Positions 1 through 9,660 of a DNA stretch of 64,000 bases are shown here, piece after piece. The notes beneath the pieces are model-generated. The model ran no database searches. It was not told the origin of the DNA and saw nothing but the letters and a program-made list of their open reading frames with translations. A program made the position numbers and the translations under genes. The stretch spans positions 1,550,001-1,614,000 of the forward strand of contig NZ_JAJOYR010000001.1 in assembly GCF_021202945.1 (NCBI RefSeq), in the 5' to 3' direction. The stretch's first letter is position 1. Every line of letters starts with the position of its first letter. Source of the DNA: Stenotrophomonas sp. SY1 (GTDB lineage Bacteria; Pseudomonadota; Gammaproteobacteria; Xanthomonadales; Xanthomonadaceae).

Positions 1-163
1 CCTGGAAGAACGGCTCGTTGATGGTGACGTTCTTGTGCGCAATGATGCGCTTGCCTTCCACATCAAGCTCGACGACCTTGTCGACCAGCAGGAATGGATA
101 GCGGTGCGGGATCAGCGTCTGGATCGTGTTGACGTCGATGGGCAGCTGCAGCGGTGCGTTCAT
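1..163 (-). CDS. fabZ: 3-hydroxyacyl-ACP dehydratase FabZ (N-terminal part)
   Basis: FabZ dehydrates (3R)-hydroxyacyl-ACP in type II fatty acid synthesis in the cytoplasm. Only the first 54 codons are inside the window; the rest runs off the left edge. The visible protein starts [15 protein letters not shown] and contains [13 protein letters not shown], the typical FabZ N-terminus with the active-site His region. Its ATG overlaps the lpxD stop in an ATGA (160-163), so the two are translationally coupled, as in the lpxD-fabZ-lpxA-lpxB cluster of other Proteobacteria. Confidence 0.93.
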   Translation of the reverse strand, partial: MNAPLQLPIDVNTIQTLIPHRYPFLLVDKVVELDVEGKRIIAHKNVTINEPFFQ

Positions 164-1182
164 TCTTTCTCCTTGCTCACAGCCAGGATGCGTCGTGCCA
201 GCGCATCAAGCTGCTTGAAGCGCGCGGCGTTCTTGCGCCACGTGCGGTTGTCGGTCAAAGGGGTGCCGGAGGAGTACTCGCCCGGTTCGGTAATTGAATT
301 GCGTACCACCGATTTGCCGGTGATGACCACGTGGTCGCAGATTTCCAGATGGCCGACCACGCCGACGGCGCCGCCGAGCAGGCAGTAGCGGCCGATCTTG
401 GCGCTGCCGGCGATGCCGGTGGAGCCGGCGATGGCGCTGTGCGCGCCGATCTGCACGTTGTGCGCGATCTGCACCAGGTTGTCCACGCGCACGTCTTCAT
501 CGAGCACGGTGTCTTCCAGCGCGCCGCGATCCACGCAGCTGTTGCAGCCAATCTCGCAATCGTCGCCAATGCGCACGCCGCCCAGCTGCGGCACCTTGAT
601 CCAGCGTCCGCCATCCATCGCCAGGCCAAAGCCTTCGCCGCCAAGCACGGCGCCGGGGTGGATGCGCACGCGCTTGCCCAGCTTGACGCGGGCAACCAGG
701 GTGACGCGTGCCAGCAGTTCGCAGGCCGAATCGAGCGTGCAGTCGTCACCGATGATGCTGCCGGGGCCGATGATGCAGCTTTCGCCGATCACCGTGCGCG
801 CGCCGATGCAGACATGCGGGCCGATATGCGCGCTGGCAGCAATCGTCGCGCTTGGGTCGATGACCGCGCTGGGGTGGATGCCGGGCTCGCGCACGGGCAC
901 GGTTTCAAATAGCGCGCCGATCCGGGCGAAGGTGGTGTAAGGGTCCTTGGCCACCAGCGCGGTGCCGGGGGCACCCTCGGCATCGTCGGCACGCAGCACG
1001 ATGATGGAGGCCTGACTGTCGGCCAGCTGCGTGCGATAACGCGGATTGGCCAGGAAGGTCAGCTGGCCGGGGCCGGCATGTGCGAGCGTGGCCACGCCAT
1101 GGATGGCGGCGGCGGGATCACCCTGCACCTGCAAGCCGAAGCGGTCAGCAAGTTCCTGTGCGGTATAGGTAGGAGTATTCAC
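160..1182 (-). CDS. lpxD: UDP-3-O-(3-hydroxyacyl)glucosamine N-acyltransferase LpxD
   Basis: Third enzyme of lipid A synthesis: transfers a 3-hydroxyacyl chain from ACP to the 2-amino group of UDP-3-O-acyl-glucosamine. The 340 residues match the family length: an N-terminal uridine-binding domain (about 1-100), then left-handed beta-helix hexapeptide repeats (about 105-290). The catalytic His lies in [12 protein letters not shown] (His241). The start [12 protein letters not shown] gives full family length. The gene follows bamA after a 328-bp gap that holds a strong hairpin and no skp gene, so it may have its own promoter. Confidence 0.97.
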   Translation of the reverse strand: MNTPTYTAQELADRFGLQVQGDPAAAIHGVATLAHAGPGQLTFLANPRYRTQLADSQASIIVLRADDAEGAPGTALVAKDPYTTFARIGALFETVPVREPGIHPSAVIDPSATIAASAHIGPHVCIGARTVIGESCIIGPGSIIGDDCTLDSACELLARVTLVARVKLGKRVRIHPGAVLGGEGFGLAMDGGRWIKVPQLGGVRIGDDCEIGCNSCVDRGALEDTVLDEDVRVDNLVQIAHNVQIGAHSAIAGSTGIAGSAKIGRYCLLGGAVGVVGHLEICDHVVITGKSVVRNSITEPGEYSSGTPLTDNRTWRKNAARFKQLDALARRILAVSKEKE

Positions 1183-1510
1183 GCGGCGAGTTTACCGTGA
1201 GCGTAGGTGACGGTCATGCGGGCAGGCCTGATCGGGCGGGGATGGCTGGAACGACAGTGGCTGGATATTGCCGTCCAATGACAGCCAGAGGCGGGCAGGG
1301 CCACAACGGCAGAAGCGACAGCCCCGAAGCATCCTGAAAAGCGGCCTGATCACGCGGATCAGCGCCGTTTGCATTCTGGACAAGAGCCCATTTGGCAAAG
1401 GGGCGCGCCGACTGGCGTGGGACTCGCAGGGCTTGAGCGCGACCCCGCAGTTCCGTCACGACGGAACTGCGGGTGGCCGGGGCAGGGCCCCGGTCAAACG
1501 GGCCAATTCG
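1183..1510. other. lpxD-bamA intergenic region without skp
   Basis: In many Gammaproteobacteria skp (ompH) sits here. The short frames in this 328-bp stretch have no signal peptide and no Skp-like charged coiled coil, and I see no gene. The only clear element is the hairpin at 1444-1473. Confidence 0.6.
1444..1473 (-). terminator. hairpin downstream of bamA
   Basis: Perfect 13-bp inverted repeat (1444-1456 with 1461-1473) around a 4-nt loop, 38 bp past the bamA stop. It lacks a clear T-run on the minus strand, so it may be a Rho-assisted or mRNA-stabilising hairpin rather than a classical intrinsic terminator. Confidence 0.55.
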
Positions 1511-3940
1511 TCAGAACTGGCCGCCGAAGGTGAACTGCAACCGCTCGATCTCGTCGCCGTCTTCCTTCTTCAGCGGGAAGGCATAGCTGATCGAGATCGG
1601 GCCGACCGGGGCGCGCCACAGCAGGGCGACACCGGCCGAAGCACGCAGCTCGTTGGCCTTGAAGTTGTCGATGCCGCTGTAGACGTTGCCGAAGTCGAAG
1701 AACGCCGAAACACGGGCCGACGGGCTGTCGAACAGTTTCGGGAAGTAGGCTTCGATCGAGCCGACCGTCTTCACCGAGCCACCCAGCGGCTGGCCGTTGT
1801 AGTAGCCGCCGATCGCTTCCGAACGTGGGCCGAGGGTGTTGTCTTCGAAGCCGCGCACCGAGTTGGTGCCGCCGGCGTAGAAGTTCTCGAAGAACGGCAG
1901 GCCCGACGCCGTCACCTGGCGGTGCTTGGCGGTTGGGTTGGTGGCGCAGTCGACCACCGTGGTGGTGGCGGCCGACGTGTCGGTGGCCGGAACGTCGTTC
2001 CAGCAGATGTCACGCACCTTGTCGCTGCCGTAGGAATCGCCGTAGCCCAGTTCCAGGCGGGTGTTGATCACCAGCGAGGGGATGATCGGCCAGTACTTGG
2101 AGAACTGGTAGCTGAGCTTGTAGTACTCCACGGTCGAGCCCGGCAACGTGGTTTCCAGGCCCAGGCGCTGGTAGGTACCACGCGTGGGCATGAAGTAATC
2201 GTTACGGGTGTCGCGTGCCCAGCCCAGCTCGGTACGCCAGGAGTGGAAGGTCTTGCTACCGACGGCATCGATGTAATCGATGATCGACTGCGGCGTGTAG
2301 CCGGGGTAGGTGGTGATCTGGTTGCTGTCGATGCCGAACATCAGCGAGAACGCGTCGTTCTCGGTGATCGGAATGCCGAACACCATCTGCGCCGAACCGT
2401 TGGTGCTGTTGTACTGCGCGGTGTTGAAGTCGGAGTAGTCCAGCTCGCGCCAGGACAGGTTGTAACCCAGCGACACGCCGTCATCGGTGAAGTACGGGTT
2501 GGTGTAGGAGAAGCCGTAACGCTGCAGATAGCTGCTGCGCGAAGCCTCCACCGACACGCGGTTGCCGCCGCCCAGGAAGTTGTTCTGCGACAACTGCACC
2601 GAGGTGGTCATGCCGTAGGACTGCGAATAGCCCAGGCCGAACACGAAGCTGCCCGAGGTGGTTTCCTTGACGTTGTAGACCACGTCCACCAGGTCGTTGC
2701 TGCCGGTGACCGGGGTGGTTTCCACGTCCACCGATTCAAAGTAGCCCAGGCGCTGCAGGCGGATCTTGGAACGGTCGATGGCGGCCTGCGAGTACCAGCT
2801 GTTCTCGAACTGGCGCATTTCACGGCGCAACACTTCGTCGGCGGTGCGCGAGTTGCCCTGGAATACGATGCGGCGCACCGACACGCGCGGACCCGGAACC
2901 ACCTGCATGTTCACCGCGACGGTACGTTCGGCGCGGTTGCTGGTCGGAATCGGGTTCACCTTGGCAAAGGCGTAACCGATGTTGGACAAGGTATTGGTGA
3001 TGCCGTCGGCGCTCAGTTCCAGCAGGGCACGCGAGAACGTGTCGTCCTTGCGCTGGATCAGCATCTTCTCGACATCTTCCTGCGGCAGGATGGTGTCGCC
3101 GGTGACCTTGATCTCGGAAATCTTGTACTGCTCGCCCTCGGTCACGCCGGCGGTGACGAACATGTCGCGCTTGTCCGGGCTGATCGAGACCTGGGTGGAG
3201 TCGATGCTGAAATCGACATAGCCACGGTCCAGGTACCAGGAATTGAGCTTTTCCAGGTCGCCGGACAGCTTTTCCTTGGAGTACTGGTCATCGCGGCGGT
3301 ACCACGAGGCCCAGTTGTGTTCCTTCGACTCCCACTGCTCGAGGATGTCCTCGGCCGGGAATTTCTCGGTGCCGACCAGGTTGACGTGGCGGATCTTGGC
3401 CGCCTTGCCTTCCTTCACGGCAATGGCCACGTCCACGCGGTTGCGGTCCAGCGGGCTGACGGTCGGGGTGATCTCGACGTTGTACTTGCCACGGTCGTTG
3501 TACTGGCGACGCAGTTCCTGGGTCACGCGGTCCAGGCTCAGGCGGTCGAACGTGCCGCCTTCGCTCAGGCCGATGTCGCTCAGGCCCTTGAGCAGCTGCT
3601 CGCTCTTGATGTCCTTGTTGCCGGTGACGGTCAGCTTGTTGATCGCCGGACGTTCCTTGACGGTGACCACGAGGATATCGCCCTGGCGGTCCAGCTGCAC
3701 GTCCTCGAAGAAGCCGGTCTTGTACAGCGCACGGATGGTGTCGCCGACCTTGCTGTCGTCGACCACATCGCCGCGTTCCACCGGCAGGTAGGTGAATACG
3801 GTGCCGGAGGAGATGCGCTGCAGGCCGTCCACGCGGATGTCGCTGGCGGTGAACGGCTCGGCCGCCTGTGCGAGCGCAGGCAGTGCCAGGCCGGCAGCAA
3901 GGGCAAGGGCTAGCAGGCGGCGATTGGGGAGTCGCGTCAT
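1511..3940 (-). CDS. bamA: outer membrane protein assembly factor BamA
   Basis: Core of the BAM complex, which folds and inserts beta-barrel proteins into the outer membrane. The 809 residues comprise a signal peptide ending ALAQA, five POTRA domains (roughly 25-425) and a 16-strand barrel. The barrel carries the conserved loop-6 motif GGTNSVRGFEDN and ends in Phe (FTFGGQF), the BAM recognition signal. I chose the ATG at 3940 because MTRLPNRRLLALALAAGLALP is a clean signal peptide; the frame is open to an ATG at 4015 that overlaps the rseP stop (ATGA), which would add 25 residues before the signal sequence. It lies 71 bp after rseP, in the same operon. Confidence 0.96.
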   Translation of the reverse strand: MTRLPNRRLLALALAAGLALPALAQAAEPFTASDIRVDGLQRISSGTVFTYLPVERGDVVDDSKVGDTIRALYKTGFFEDVQLDRQGDILVVTVKERPAINKLTVTGNKDIKSEQLLKGLSDIGLSEGGTFDRLSLDRVTQELRRQYNDRGKYNVEITPTVSPLDRNRVDVAIAVKEGKAAKIRHVNLVGTEKFPAEDILEQWESKEHNWASWYRRDDQYSKEKLSGDLEKLNSWYLDRGYVDFSIDSTQVSISPDKRDMFVTAGVTEGEQYKISEIKVTGDTILPQEDVEKMLIQRKDDTFSRALLELSADGITNTLSNIGYAFAKVNPIPTSNRAERTVAVNMQVVPGPRVSVRRIVFQGNSRTADEVLRREMRQFENSWYSQAAIDRSKIRLQRLGYFESVDVETTPVTGSNDLVDVVYNVKETTSGSFVFGLGYSQSYGMTTSVQLSQNNFLGGGNRVSVEASRSSYLQRYGFSYTNPYFTDDGVSLGYNLSWRELDYSDFNTAQYNSTNGSAQMVFGIPITENDAFSLMFGIDSNQITTYPGYTPQSIIDYIDAVGSKTFHSWRTELGWARDTRNDYFMPTRGTYQRLGLETTLPGSTVEYYKLSYQFSKYWPIIPSLVINTRLELGYGDSYGSDKVRDICWNDVPATDTSAATTTVVDCATNPTAKHRQVTASGLPFFENFYAGGTNSVRGFEDNTLGPRSEAIGGYYNGQPLGGSVKTVGSIEAYFPKLFDSPSARVSAFFDFGNVYSGIDNFKANELRASAGVALLWRAPVGPISISYAFPLKKEDGDEIERLQFTFGGQF

Positions 3941-4011
3941 ATCACGTCCGGTTGGAGTCGATTTCAGAGTTGCGTGGGTGCCGGCGTATGACGACGTCAG
4001 CGGGAAAAAGT

Positions 4012-5370
4012 TCATCGCGGGACAAGGCCAAGGATGTCGTTGTAGAACGCCAACCCCATCAGCCCCGCCAGCAGTGCCAGACCGATGTACTGGCCAGTTG
4101 CCATGGCTCGCTCGCTGAGCGGGCTGCCCTTGACCAACTCAATAAGGTAATACAGCAGGTGGCCGCCGTCCAAGACAGGGATCGGCAGCAGGTTGATGAT
4201 GCACAGGCTCAGCGACAACAAGGCCAGGAAATACAGGAACCAATCCACGCCGCGTTCAGCCGAGGCATTGGCCACGCGGGCGATGGTGATCGGGCCGGAA
4301 ATGTTCTTGACCGAGGCGTGCCCGGTCAGCATGCGCCGCATCATGCCCAGCGAATCGGAGGCCAGTTTGCCGGTTTCGCGCACGGCGGCCGGCAAAGCGG
4401 CGAGCACGCCGTACTGCTGGCGGGCGTCGTAGGGGGCGGTCTGGTCGGTGACGAAGTTCACGCCGATCAACCAGCGCGGCTTGCCATCGGGTGCCTGGCT
4501 GGGTTGCGGGGTCAGCTCCAGCGCCAGCCGTTCTCCGGCGCGCTCGACTTCGACCATGCCTGGGCCGCCACGTTCGCCCAATTGCTGAATCAGCGGCATG
4601 ACCTGGTCGGCGCTGTCCACGCGCTGGCCGTCCACCGCCAGGATCAGGTCGCCGGATTGCAACTGCCCGGTGGCAGCAGAGTCCGGAGCCACGCTCTCAA
4701 CCCGTGCCGGCTGCAACCAGAACTGCCAGATCAGGCCCGCTTGCACGGCGACCTGGCGTTCATCGAAACCGGCCGGCAGCCGCGACAGCGGCAGGACCCG
4801 GGTTTGTTCGTTTTCCAGCACATCGCGAACGCGGACCTGCGCATCCTGCCGGTCCATCGCGGCGGTGGTCAGGCCCATGCTGGCTTCGGCCCAGGTGCCG
4901 ATCGGGCGTCCATCCACCGAAAGTACCTGGTCGCCCGCAGCAAAGCCGGCTTCTGCGGCCATGCCGCTGGTGCGGCCAAGGGTGGCCGAGTAGTCCTGGC
5001 GACCGATCACGAACATCGCCCATAGCAGGGCAATGCACAGCACCAGATTGGCGATGGGACCAGCGGCGACGATGGCTATGCGCTGCCAGACGCTCTTGTT
5101 GTTGAACGCTTCGGCGCGCTCGCCGGCGGCCACTTCGGCCTCGCGCTCGTCCAGCATCTTGACGTAGCCACCCAGCGGAATGGCGGCGATGGCGAACTCG
5201 GTGCCGTTGCGGTTACGGCGGCTCCACAGCGGTTTGCCGAAGCCCACCGAGAAGCGCAGCACCTTTACGCCGCAACGTCGGGCCACCCAGTAGTGGCCGA
5301 ATTCATGGAAGGTCACCAGCACGCCAAGGCTGACGATCATCCACCACACGGACCCCAGGAAATCAGCCAT
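4012..5370 (-). CDS. rseP: site-2 intramembrane zinc metalloprotease RseP
   Basis: Cleaves the anti-sigma factor RseA within the inner membrane to release sigma-E, and clears signal-peptide remnants. The zinc motif HEFGH is at residues 22-26 in the first membrane helix and the third ligand motif LDGGH at 400-404. Two PDZ domains occupy the periplasmic middle (about 110-310). The 452-residue length is typical. It sits between dxr and bamA, so outer membrane assembly and the sigma-E pathway are co-located. Confidence 0.96.
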   Translation of the reverse strand: MADFLGSVWWMIVSLGVLVTFHEFGHYWVARRCGVKVLRFSVGFGKPLWSRRNRNGTEFAIAAIPLGGYVKMLDEREAEVAAGERAEAFNNKSVWQRIAIVAAGPIANLVLCIALLWAMFVIGRQDYSATLGRTSGMAAEAGFAAGDQVLSVDGRPIGTWAEASMGLTTAAMDRQDAQVRVRDVLENEQTRVLPLSRLPAGFDERQVAVQAGLIWQFWLQPARVESVAPDSAATGQLQSGDLILAVDGQRVDSADQVMPLIQQLGERGGPGMVEVERAGERLALELTPQPSQAPDGKPRWLIGVNFVTDQTAPYDARQQYGVLAALPAAVRETGKLASDSLGMMRRMLTGHASVKNISGPITIARVANASAERGVDWFLYFLALLSLSLCIINLLPIPVLDGGHLLYYLIELVKGSPLSERAMATGQYIGLALLAGLMGLAFYNDILGLVPR

Positions 5371-5396
5371 GGGCGCAGCTCGATTGGAAAGTGGGT

Positions 5397-6593
5397 TCAG
5401 GCATTCGGCAGGCGGGCGATGGCGGTTTCGGTGATCTGGCGTGCCTGGGAATCGGCGGCCAACAAGACGTCCAGTGTATCGGCCGCCTCGTGGGGCAGGG
5501 TGGAAAGGGTGTGCTCGACCAAGGCAGGAATCGACAGGAAGCCTACGCGGCCCTGAAGAAACGCTGAAACGGCCACTTCATTGGCGGCATTCAGGATGGC
5601 CGGGGCGCTGCCGCCGGCGTCCATCGCCTGCCAGGCCAGGCGCAGGCAGGGGAATGCGTCCAGGTCCGGCGCTTCGAAATCCAGCCGGCCCTGGGTGAGC
5701 AGGTCCAGGCCGGAAACGCCCGATTCGATGCGTTGCGGCCAGCCCAGGCCAACGGCAAGGGTGGTGCGCATGTCCGGCAGGCCAAGCTGGGCCAGGGTCG
5801 AACCGTCGATGAATTCGACCAGGGAATGCACCAGGCTCTGCGGATGCACCAGCACATCGATGCGCGAACCTGGGACGTTGAACAGGTGATGGGCCTCGAT
5901 GACTTCCAACCCCTTGTTCATCAACGTCGCCGAATCGACCGAGATCTTCGGGCCCATCGACCATTTCGGGTGGGCAACGGCCTGGGCCGGCGTAACCGCC
6001 GCCAGGTCGCTGCGGCTGCGACCCCGGAAAGGGCCGCCGGAAGCGGTGAGGATGATGCGGCGAACCCCGGCCTCGAGGCTGGCGTCGCGCGAACGCAGGC
6101 ACTGGAAGATGGCGTTGTGCTCGCTGTCGATCGGGATGATCTCAGCGCCTGCGGCAGCAGCCTCGCGGGTCAGCAGCTCACCGGCCAGTACCAGCGACTC
6201 CTTGTTGGCCAGCAGCAGCCGTTTCCCGGCGCGGGCGGCGGCAAGTGTGGAAGACAGCCCGGCCGCGCCGACGATGGCGGCCACCACGGTGTCGCAGTTG
6301 TTGCTGGCGGCCAGTGCGTCGATCGCTTCCTGGCCCGCGTGTGCTTCCGTGGCCAGGCCTGCGTCGAGCAGACCATCGCGCAGACGCACGAACAGCGCCG
6401 GGTCGGCGATGGCAGCGTGATCCGGGCGGTGCGTGCGGCAAAGCGCGATCAGCGCATCGACGTTGCCGCCGGCAGCCAGCACGCTGGCGCGCATCTGCTG
6501 CGGATGACGGGCGATGACATCCAGTGCCGAGGTGCCGATCGAGCCGGTGGCACCCAGGATCGCGACCTGGCGCTGACGAGAAGAGGTGGGCAT
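5397..6593 (-). CDS. dxr: 1-deoxy-D-xylulose-5-phosphate reductoisomerase
   Basis: First committed step of the MEP isoprenoid pathway: NADPH-dependent conversion of DXP to 2-C-methyl-D-erythritol 4-phosphate. The 398-residue protein opens with the NADPH-binding loop GATGSIG (14-20), followed by the metal and substrate region ASGGPFRG and [12 protein letters not shown]. The ATG at 6593 is chosen because it puts the Rossmann strand near the N-terminus and leaves 1 bp to the cdsA stop; a longer frame up to 6650 lies inside cdsA. Here dxr follows cdsA, unlike E. coli. Confidence 0.96.
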   Translation of the reverse strand: MPTSSRQRQVAILGATGSIGTSALDVIARHPQQMRASVLAAGGNVDALIALCRTHRPDHAAIADPALFVRLRDGLLDAGLATEAHAGQEAIDALAASNNCDTVVAAIVGAAGLSSTLAAARAGKRLLLANKESLVLAGELLTREAAAAGAEIIPIDSEHNAIFQCLRSRDASLEAGVRRIILTASGGPFRGRSRSDLAAVTPAQAVAHPKWSMGPKISVDSATLMNKGLEVIEAHHLFNVPGSRIDVLVHPQSLVHSLVEFIDGSTLAQLGLPDMRTTLAVGLGWPQRIESGVSGLDLLTQGRLDFEAPDLDAFPCLRLAWQAMDAGGSAPAILNAANEVAVSAFLQGRVGFLSIPALVEHTLSTLPHEAADTLDVLLAADSQARQITETAIARLPNA

Positions 6594-6594
6594 G

Positions 6595-7416
6595 TCAGAA
6601 ACCGAAGAATTCCTTGCCCAGCGCGAACACCGGCAGCGCGGCGAGCACACCGTCGATGCGGTCGAGCACGCCGCCGTGGCCCGGGATCACGTTGCCCGAG
6701 TCCTTGGCGCCGGCATGACGCTTGAGCAGGCTCTCGAACAGATCGCCCAGCACCGAGGCCAGGACGGTCACCGCGGCAACCAGCATCAGCCAGCCGAATC
6801 CGGCCAGCTGCACGCCGGCCAGCCAGCCGAACACACCGGCAACGATCAAACCGGCCACCAGACCGCCGATCACGCCTTCGATGGTCTTGTTGGGGCTCAC
6901 GCGTGGGGCCAGCTTGTGCTTGCCGAACGTGCGGCCGGCAAAGTAGGCGCCGGAATCGGCGGCCCACACGGTGGCCAGTGCGGTCAGCAGCCAGATGTGG
7001 CCGTTCGGCTCGCTGTCGTGGATCAGCACCAGCGCCGCCCAGGCCGGGACGATGGCCAAGGTGCCGGCGGCGAGCTTGAGCATGCGCGAGCCGCTTTCCT
7101 CGTGCGCGCCATAGTTGAAGTAACGCAGCCACACCAGCGCCAGCAGCCAGAAGCCGACGCCGACCAGGATGGTGAGCAGGAACAGCACGTTGCTGCCGGC
7201 CGATGCCCAGACCAGCAACACCATCAGCAGCAGGTTTAGGACCAGCAGCACGGTGCGCGGCAGGCCATCGACGCCGGTGAGCTTGAGCCATTCCCACAGG
7301 CCGATCAGGAACACCAGCGCGGCCGCGGCAGCCAGCCATTGGGTGGGCAGGAACAGGATCGCGCAGATCGCCACGGGGGCCATGATCAGCGCGGCGATCA
7401 CACGGGTTTTGGTCAT
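6595..7416 (-). CDS. cdsA: phosphatidate cytidylyltransferase (CDP-diglyceride synthase)
   Basis: Integral membrane enzyme making CDP-diacylglycerol from phosphatidic acid and CTP, the precursor of all phospholipids. The 273 residues carry about seven to eight hydrophobic segments and the CDS signature near the C-terminus ([29 protein letters not shown]). Its start overlaps the uppS stop by 4 bp, so the genes are translationally coupled. Confidence 0.96.
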   Translation of the reverse strand: MTKTRVIAALIMAPVAICAILFLPTQWLAAAAALVFLIGLWEWLKLTGVDGLPRTVLLVLNLLLMVLLVWASAGSNVLFLLTILVGVGFWLLALVWLRYFNYGAHEESGSRMLKLAAGTLAIVPAWAALVLIHDSEPNGHIWLLTALATVWAADSGAYFAGRTFGKHKLAPRVSPNKTIEGVIGGLVAGLIVAGVFGWLAGVQLAGFGWLMLVAAVTVLASVLGDLFESLLKRHAGAKDSGNVIPGHGGVLDRIDGVLAALPVFALGKEFFGF

Positions 7417-8186
7417 GGCAGTGCGCCCTGTGCCGCGTCGGCGGCGATCTGGGCGCTGGTCAGGCCGAAGCGGCGTTCGCGCCCGGCATAGTCATCCAGC
7501 GCCTGTTGAAGGATGGTCGCATCGAAGTCCGGCCACAGTACGTCGCTGAACCACAGCTCGGTGTAGGCCAGCTGCCACAGCAGGAAATTGCTGATGCGGG
7601 TATCGCCGCCGGTGCGGATGAACAGGTCCGGTGCAGGCAAGTCGGCCAATGCGACGTGACGACCAAGCAGTTGTTCGTCGATCTGTTCCGGCAGCAGGGT
7701 GCCGGCGGCAACCTGTTGGGCCAGGGCGCGGGCGGCCAGGGCGATGTCCTGGCGACCACCGTAACTGGCGGCGATGTTCAGGGTCATCGCAGCATTGGCC
7801 AGGGTGCGCTGCTCGGCCTTGTCCATGCGCTGCACGATGCCGGCCGAAAAGCGCGAGCGGTCGCCGATGAAGCGCACGCGCACGCCGCGACGGTGGAGTT
7901 CGTCCACTTCGCGGTCGAGTGCGCCGAGGAACAGCTTCATCAGCGAATCCACCTCCTCCTGCGGACGGCCCCAGTTCTCGCTGGAAAACGCAAACAGGGT
8001 AAGCGCGGCAATGCCGCGCTCAAGGCAGAACTCAATGGTGCGGTTGACCGCGCGGGCACCGGCACGGTGGCCGATCATGCGCGGCCGCCGGCGCTGCTGC
8101 GCCCAACGGCCATTGCCATCCATGATGATGGCAATGTGCCCCGGCAGACGCGGTGCGGGCGTGCCGCTGGGCAGGATGGACGGCAC
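7413..8186 (-). CDS. uppS: undecaprenyl diphosphate synthase
   Basis: Cis-prenyltransferase that condenses eight IPP with FPP to give the C55 lipid carrier for peptidoglycan and O-antigen. The 257 residues show the family motif IIMDGNGRWA with the catalytic Asp at 23, then GHRAG and FSSENWGRP, and near the end DLFIRTGGDTRISNFLLWQ. The start is 3 bp from the frr stop. The product of dxr two genes on feeds this step, giving an isoprenoid and envelope sub-cluster. Confidence 0.97.
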   Translation of the reverse strand: MPSILPSGTPAPRLPGHIAIIMDGNGRWAQQRRRPRMIGHRAGARAVNRTIEFCLERGIAALTLFAFSSENWGRPQEEVDSLMKLFLGALDREVDELHRRGVRVRFIGDRSRFSAGIVQRMDKAEQRTLANAAMTLNIAASYGGRQDIALAARALAQQVAAGTLLPEQIDEQLLGRHVALADLPAPDLFIRTGGDTRISNFLLWQLAYTELWFSDVLWPDFDATILQQALDDYAGRERRFGLTSAQIAADAAQGALP

Positions 8187-8189
8187 GGG

Positions 8190-8747
8190 TCAGACCGCCA
8201 TCAGTTCCTGTTCTTTGAGCTTGACGATGTCGTCGACGTCCTTGATCGCCTTGTCGGTCAGCTTCTGGATCTCGTCCTGCGCACGACGGTCGTCATCCTC
8301 GGTGATGGCCTTGTCCTTGAGCAGCTTGGCCACTTCCTGGTTGGCATCACGACGGATGTTGCGGATGGCGACCTTGCTCTCTTCGCCTTCCTTGCTCACC
8401 GACTTGGCCAGTTCGCGACGACGCTCTTCAGTGAGCGGCGGCAGGTTCAGGCGGATCACGGTGCCCATGGTGGTGGGGGTGATGCCGATGTCGGAGGCGT
8501 AAATCGCCTTTTCGACGTCCTTGATCATGTTCTTGTCGAACAGGGTGATGACCAGCGAGCGCCCTTCGGACACGCTGATGCTGGCCACCTGGTTCAGCGG
8601 CGTGTCAGTGCCGTAGGCCTTGACCTTGATGCCGTCCAGCAGCGCCGGAGAAGCGCGGCCGGTACGAATGGTGGTGAGGGTATGGCGCAGAGCGTCGAGG
8701 CTCTTGGCCATGCGCGTCTGTGCATCTTGCTTGATGTCGTTGATCAT
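8190..8747 (-). CDS. frr: ribosome recycling factor
   Basis: Splits post-termination ribosomes together with EF-G. The 185 residues are the usual size. The sequence MINDIKQDAQTRMAKSLDAL and the block LRTGRASPALLDGI-like (IRTGRASPALLDG) are typical of RRF. I used the ATG at 8747, which has an AAGGA Shine-Dalgarno just upstream; a 15-residue longer frame begins at 8792 without one. It lies between pyrH and uppS in the conserved order. Confidence 0.97.
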   Translation of the reverse strand: MINDIKQDAQTRMAKSLDALRHTLTTIRTGRASPALLDGIKVKAYGTDTPLNQVASISVSEGRSLVITLFDKNMIKDVEKAIYASDIGITPTTMGTVIRLNLPPLTEERRRELAKSVSKEGEESKVAIRNIRRDANQEVAKLLKDKAITEDDDRRAQDEIQKLTDKAIKDVDDIVKLKEQELMAV

Positions 8748-8823
8748 CGCCCGAATCCTTGATGGTGCTGGAACCGGCCGATTATAGGTCAATACCCATG
8801 TCGGCCGGACTCCAGCGGCTGGC

Positions 8824-9552
8824 TCAGTTGCCGTCGCGGCCGTGGACGAGGGTGCCGATGTTCTCGCCGTGCAGGATTTTCAGCAGTTCGCCCGGCTGGC
8901 CCATGTCGAACACGCGCATCGGCAGGTCGCTGTCACGGGCCAGTGCGAAGGCGGCCGTGTCCATCACTTCCAGGCCCTGCTTGATGACCTGGTCGTAAGT
9001 GAGGCTGTCGTAGCGCACCGCATCGGCGTGCTTGTTCGGGTCCTTGTCATAGACGCCGTCGACCTTGGTGGCCTTGAGCAGCAGGTCAGCGCCGATTTCG
9101 ATGGCGCGCAGTGCCGCGCCCGAATCGGTGGTGAAGAACGGGCTGCCAACGCCGGCAGCGAAGATCACCAGACGGCCCTTTTCCAGATGACGGATGGCGC
9201 GGCGGCGGATGTAGTCCTCGCACACGTCGTTGATCTTGATGGCGCTCATCACCCGCGCCTTGGCGCCGAGCTTCTCCAGTGCGTCCTGCATGGCCAGGGC
9301 GTTGATGACCGTGGCCAGCATGCCCATCTGGTCGCCGGTGACGCGGTCCATGCCGCCTGCGGCCAGGCCGGCGCCGCGGAAGATGTTGCCGCCGCCGATC
9401 ACCAGTGCCACTTCGGCACCGGCCTGCTGGGCCTCGATGACTTCACGGGCCAGGCGGTTGATGATCTTGGGGTCGATGCCGTAGTCCTCATCTCCCATCA
9501 GCGCCTCCCCGGAAAGTTTCAGAAGGATGCGTTGGTAGGCGAGTTTGGACAT
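8824..9552 (-). CDS. pyrH: UMP kinase
   Basis: Hexameric amino-acid-kinase fold enzyme that phosphorylates UMP to UDP for pyrimidine nucleotide supply. The 242 residues start [20 protein letters not shown], with the nucleotide loop [10 protein letters not shown] and the motif [15 protein letters not shown]. Genes tsf and pyrH are usually adjacent, but here an HDOD-GGDEF gene is placed between them; pyrH is 76 bp upstream of frr. Confidence 0.97.
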   Translation of the reverse strand: MSKLAYQRILLKLSGEALMGDEDYGIDPKIINRLAREVIEAQQAGAEVALVIGGGNIFRGAGLAAGGMDRVTGDQMGMLATVINALAMQDALEKLGAKARVMSAIKINDVCEDYIRRRAIRHLEKGRLVIFAAGVGSPFFTTDSGAALRAIEIGADLLLKATKVDGVYDKDPNKHADAVRYDSLTYDQVIKQGLEVMDTAAFALARDSDLPMRVFDMGQPGELLKILHGENIGTLVHGRDGN

Positions 9553-9660
9553 GGTGACCTCAGGTGGCTGGAAAACGCGGGAATTCTAACGGATGCCGCG
9601 CTCCCCGGTCAGACGTTGTGCTGCATTGCGGCAGCATTGCGTCATTTGCCGGCCACCGGT

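Noticed and set aside
1192..1398. 68-codon frame in the bamA-lpxD gap
   Set aside because: No signal peptide, no Shine-Dalgarno, no similarity to Skp; composition like shadow frames.
1268..3913. Long open frame (881 codons) opposite bamA
   Set aside because: Antisense shadow in GC-rich DNA: no family match, His/Val/Ala-biased composition, while the bamA frame has clear domains.
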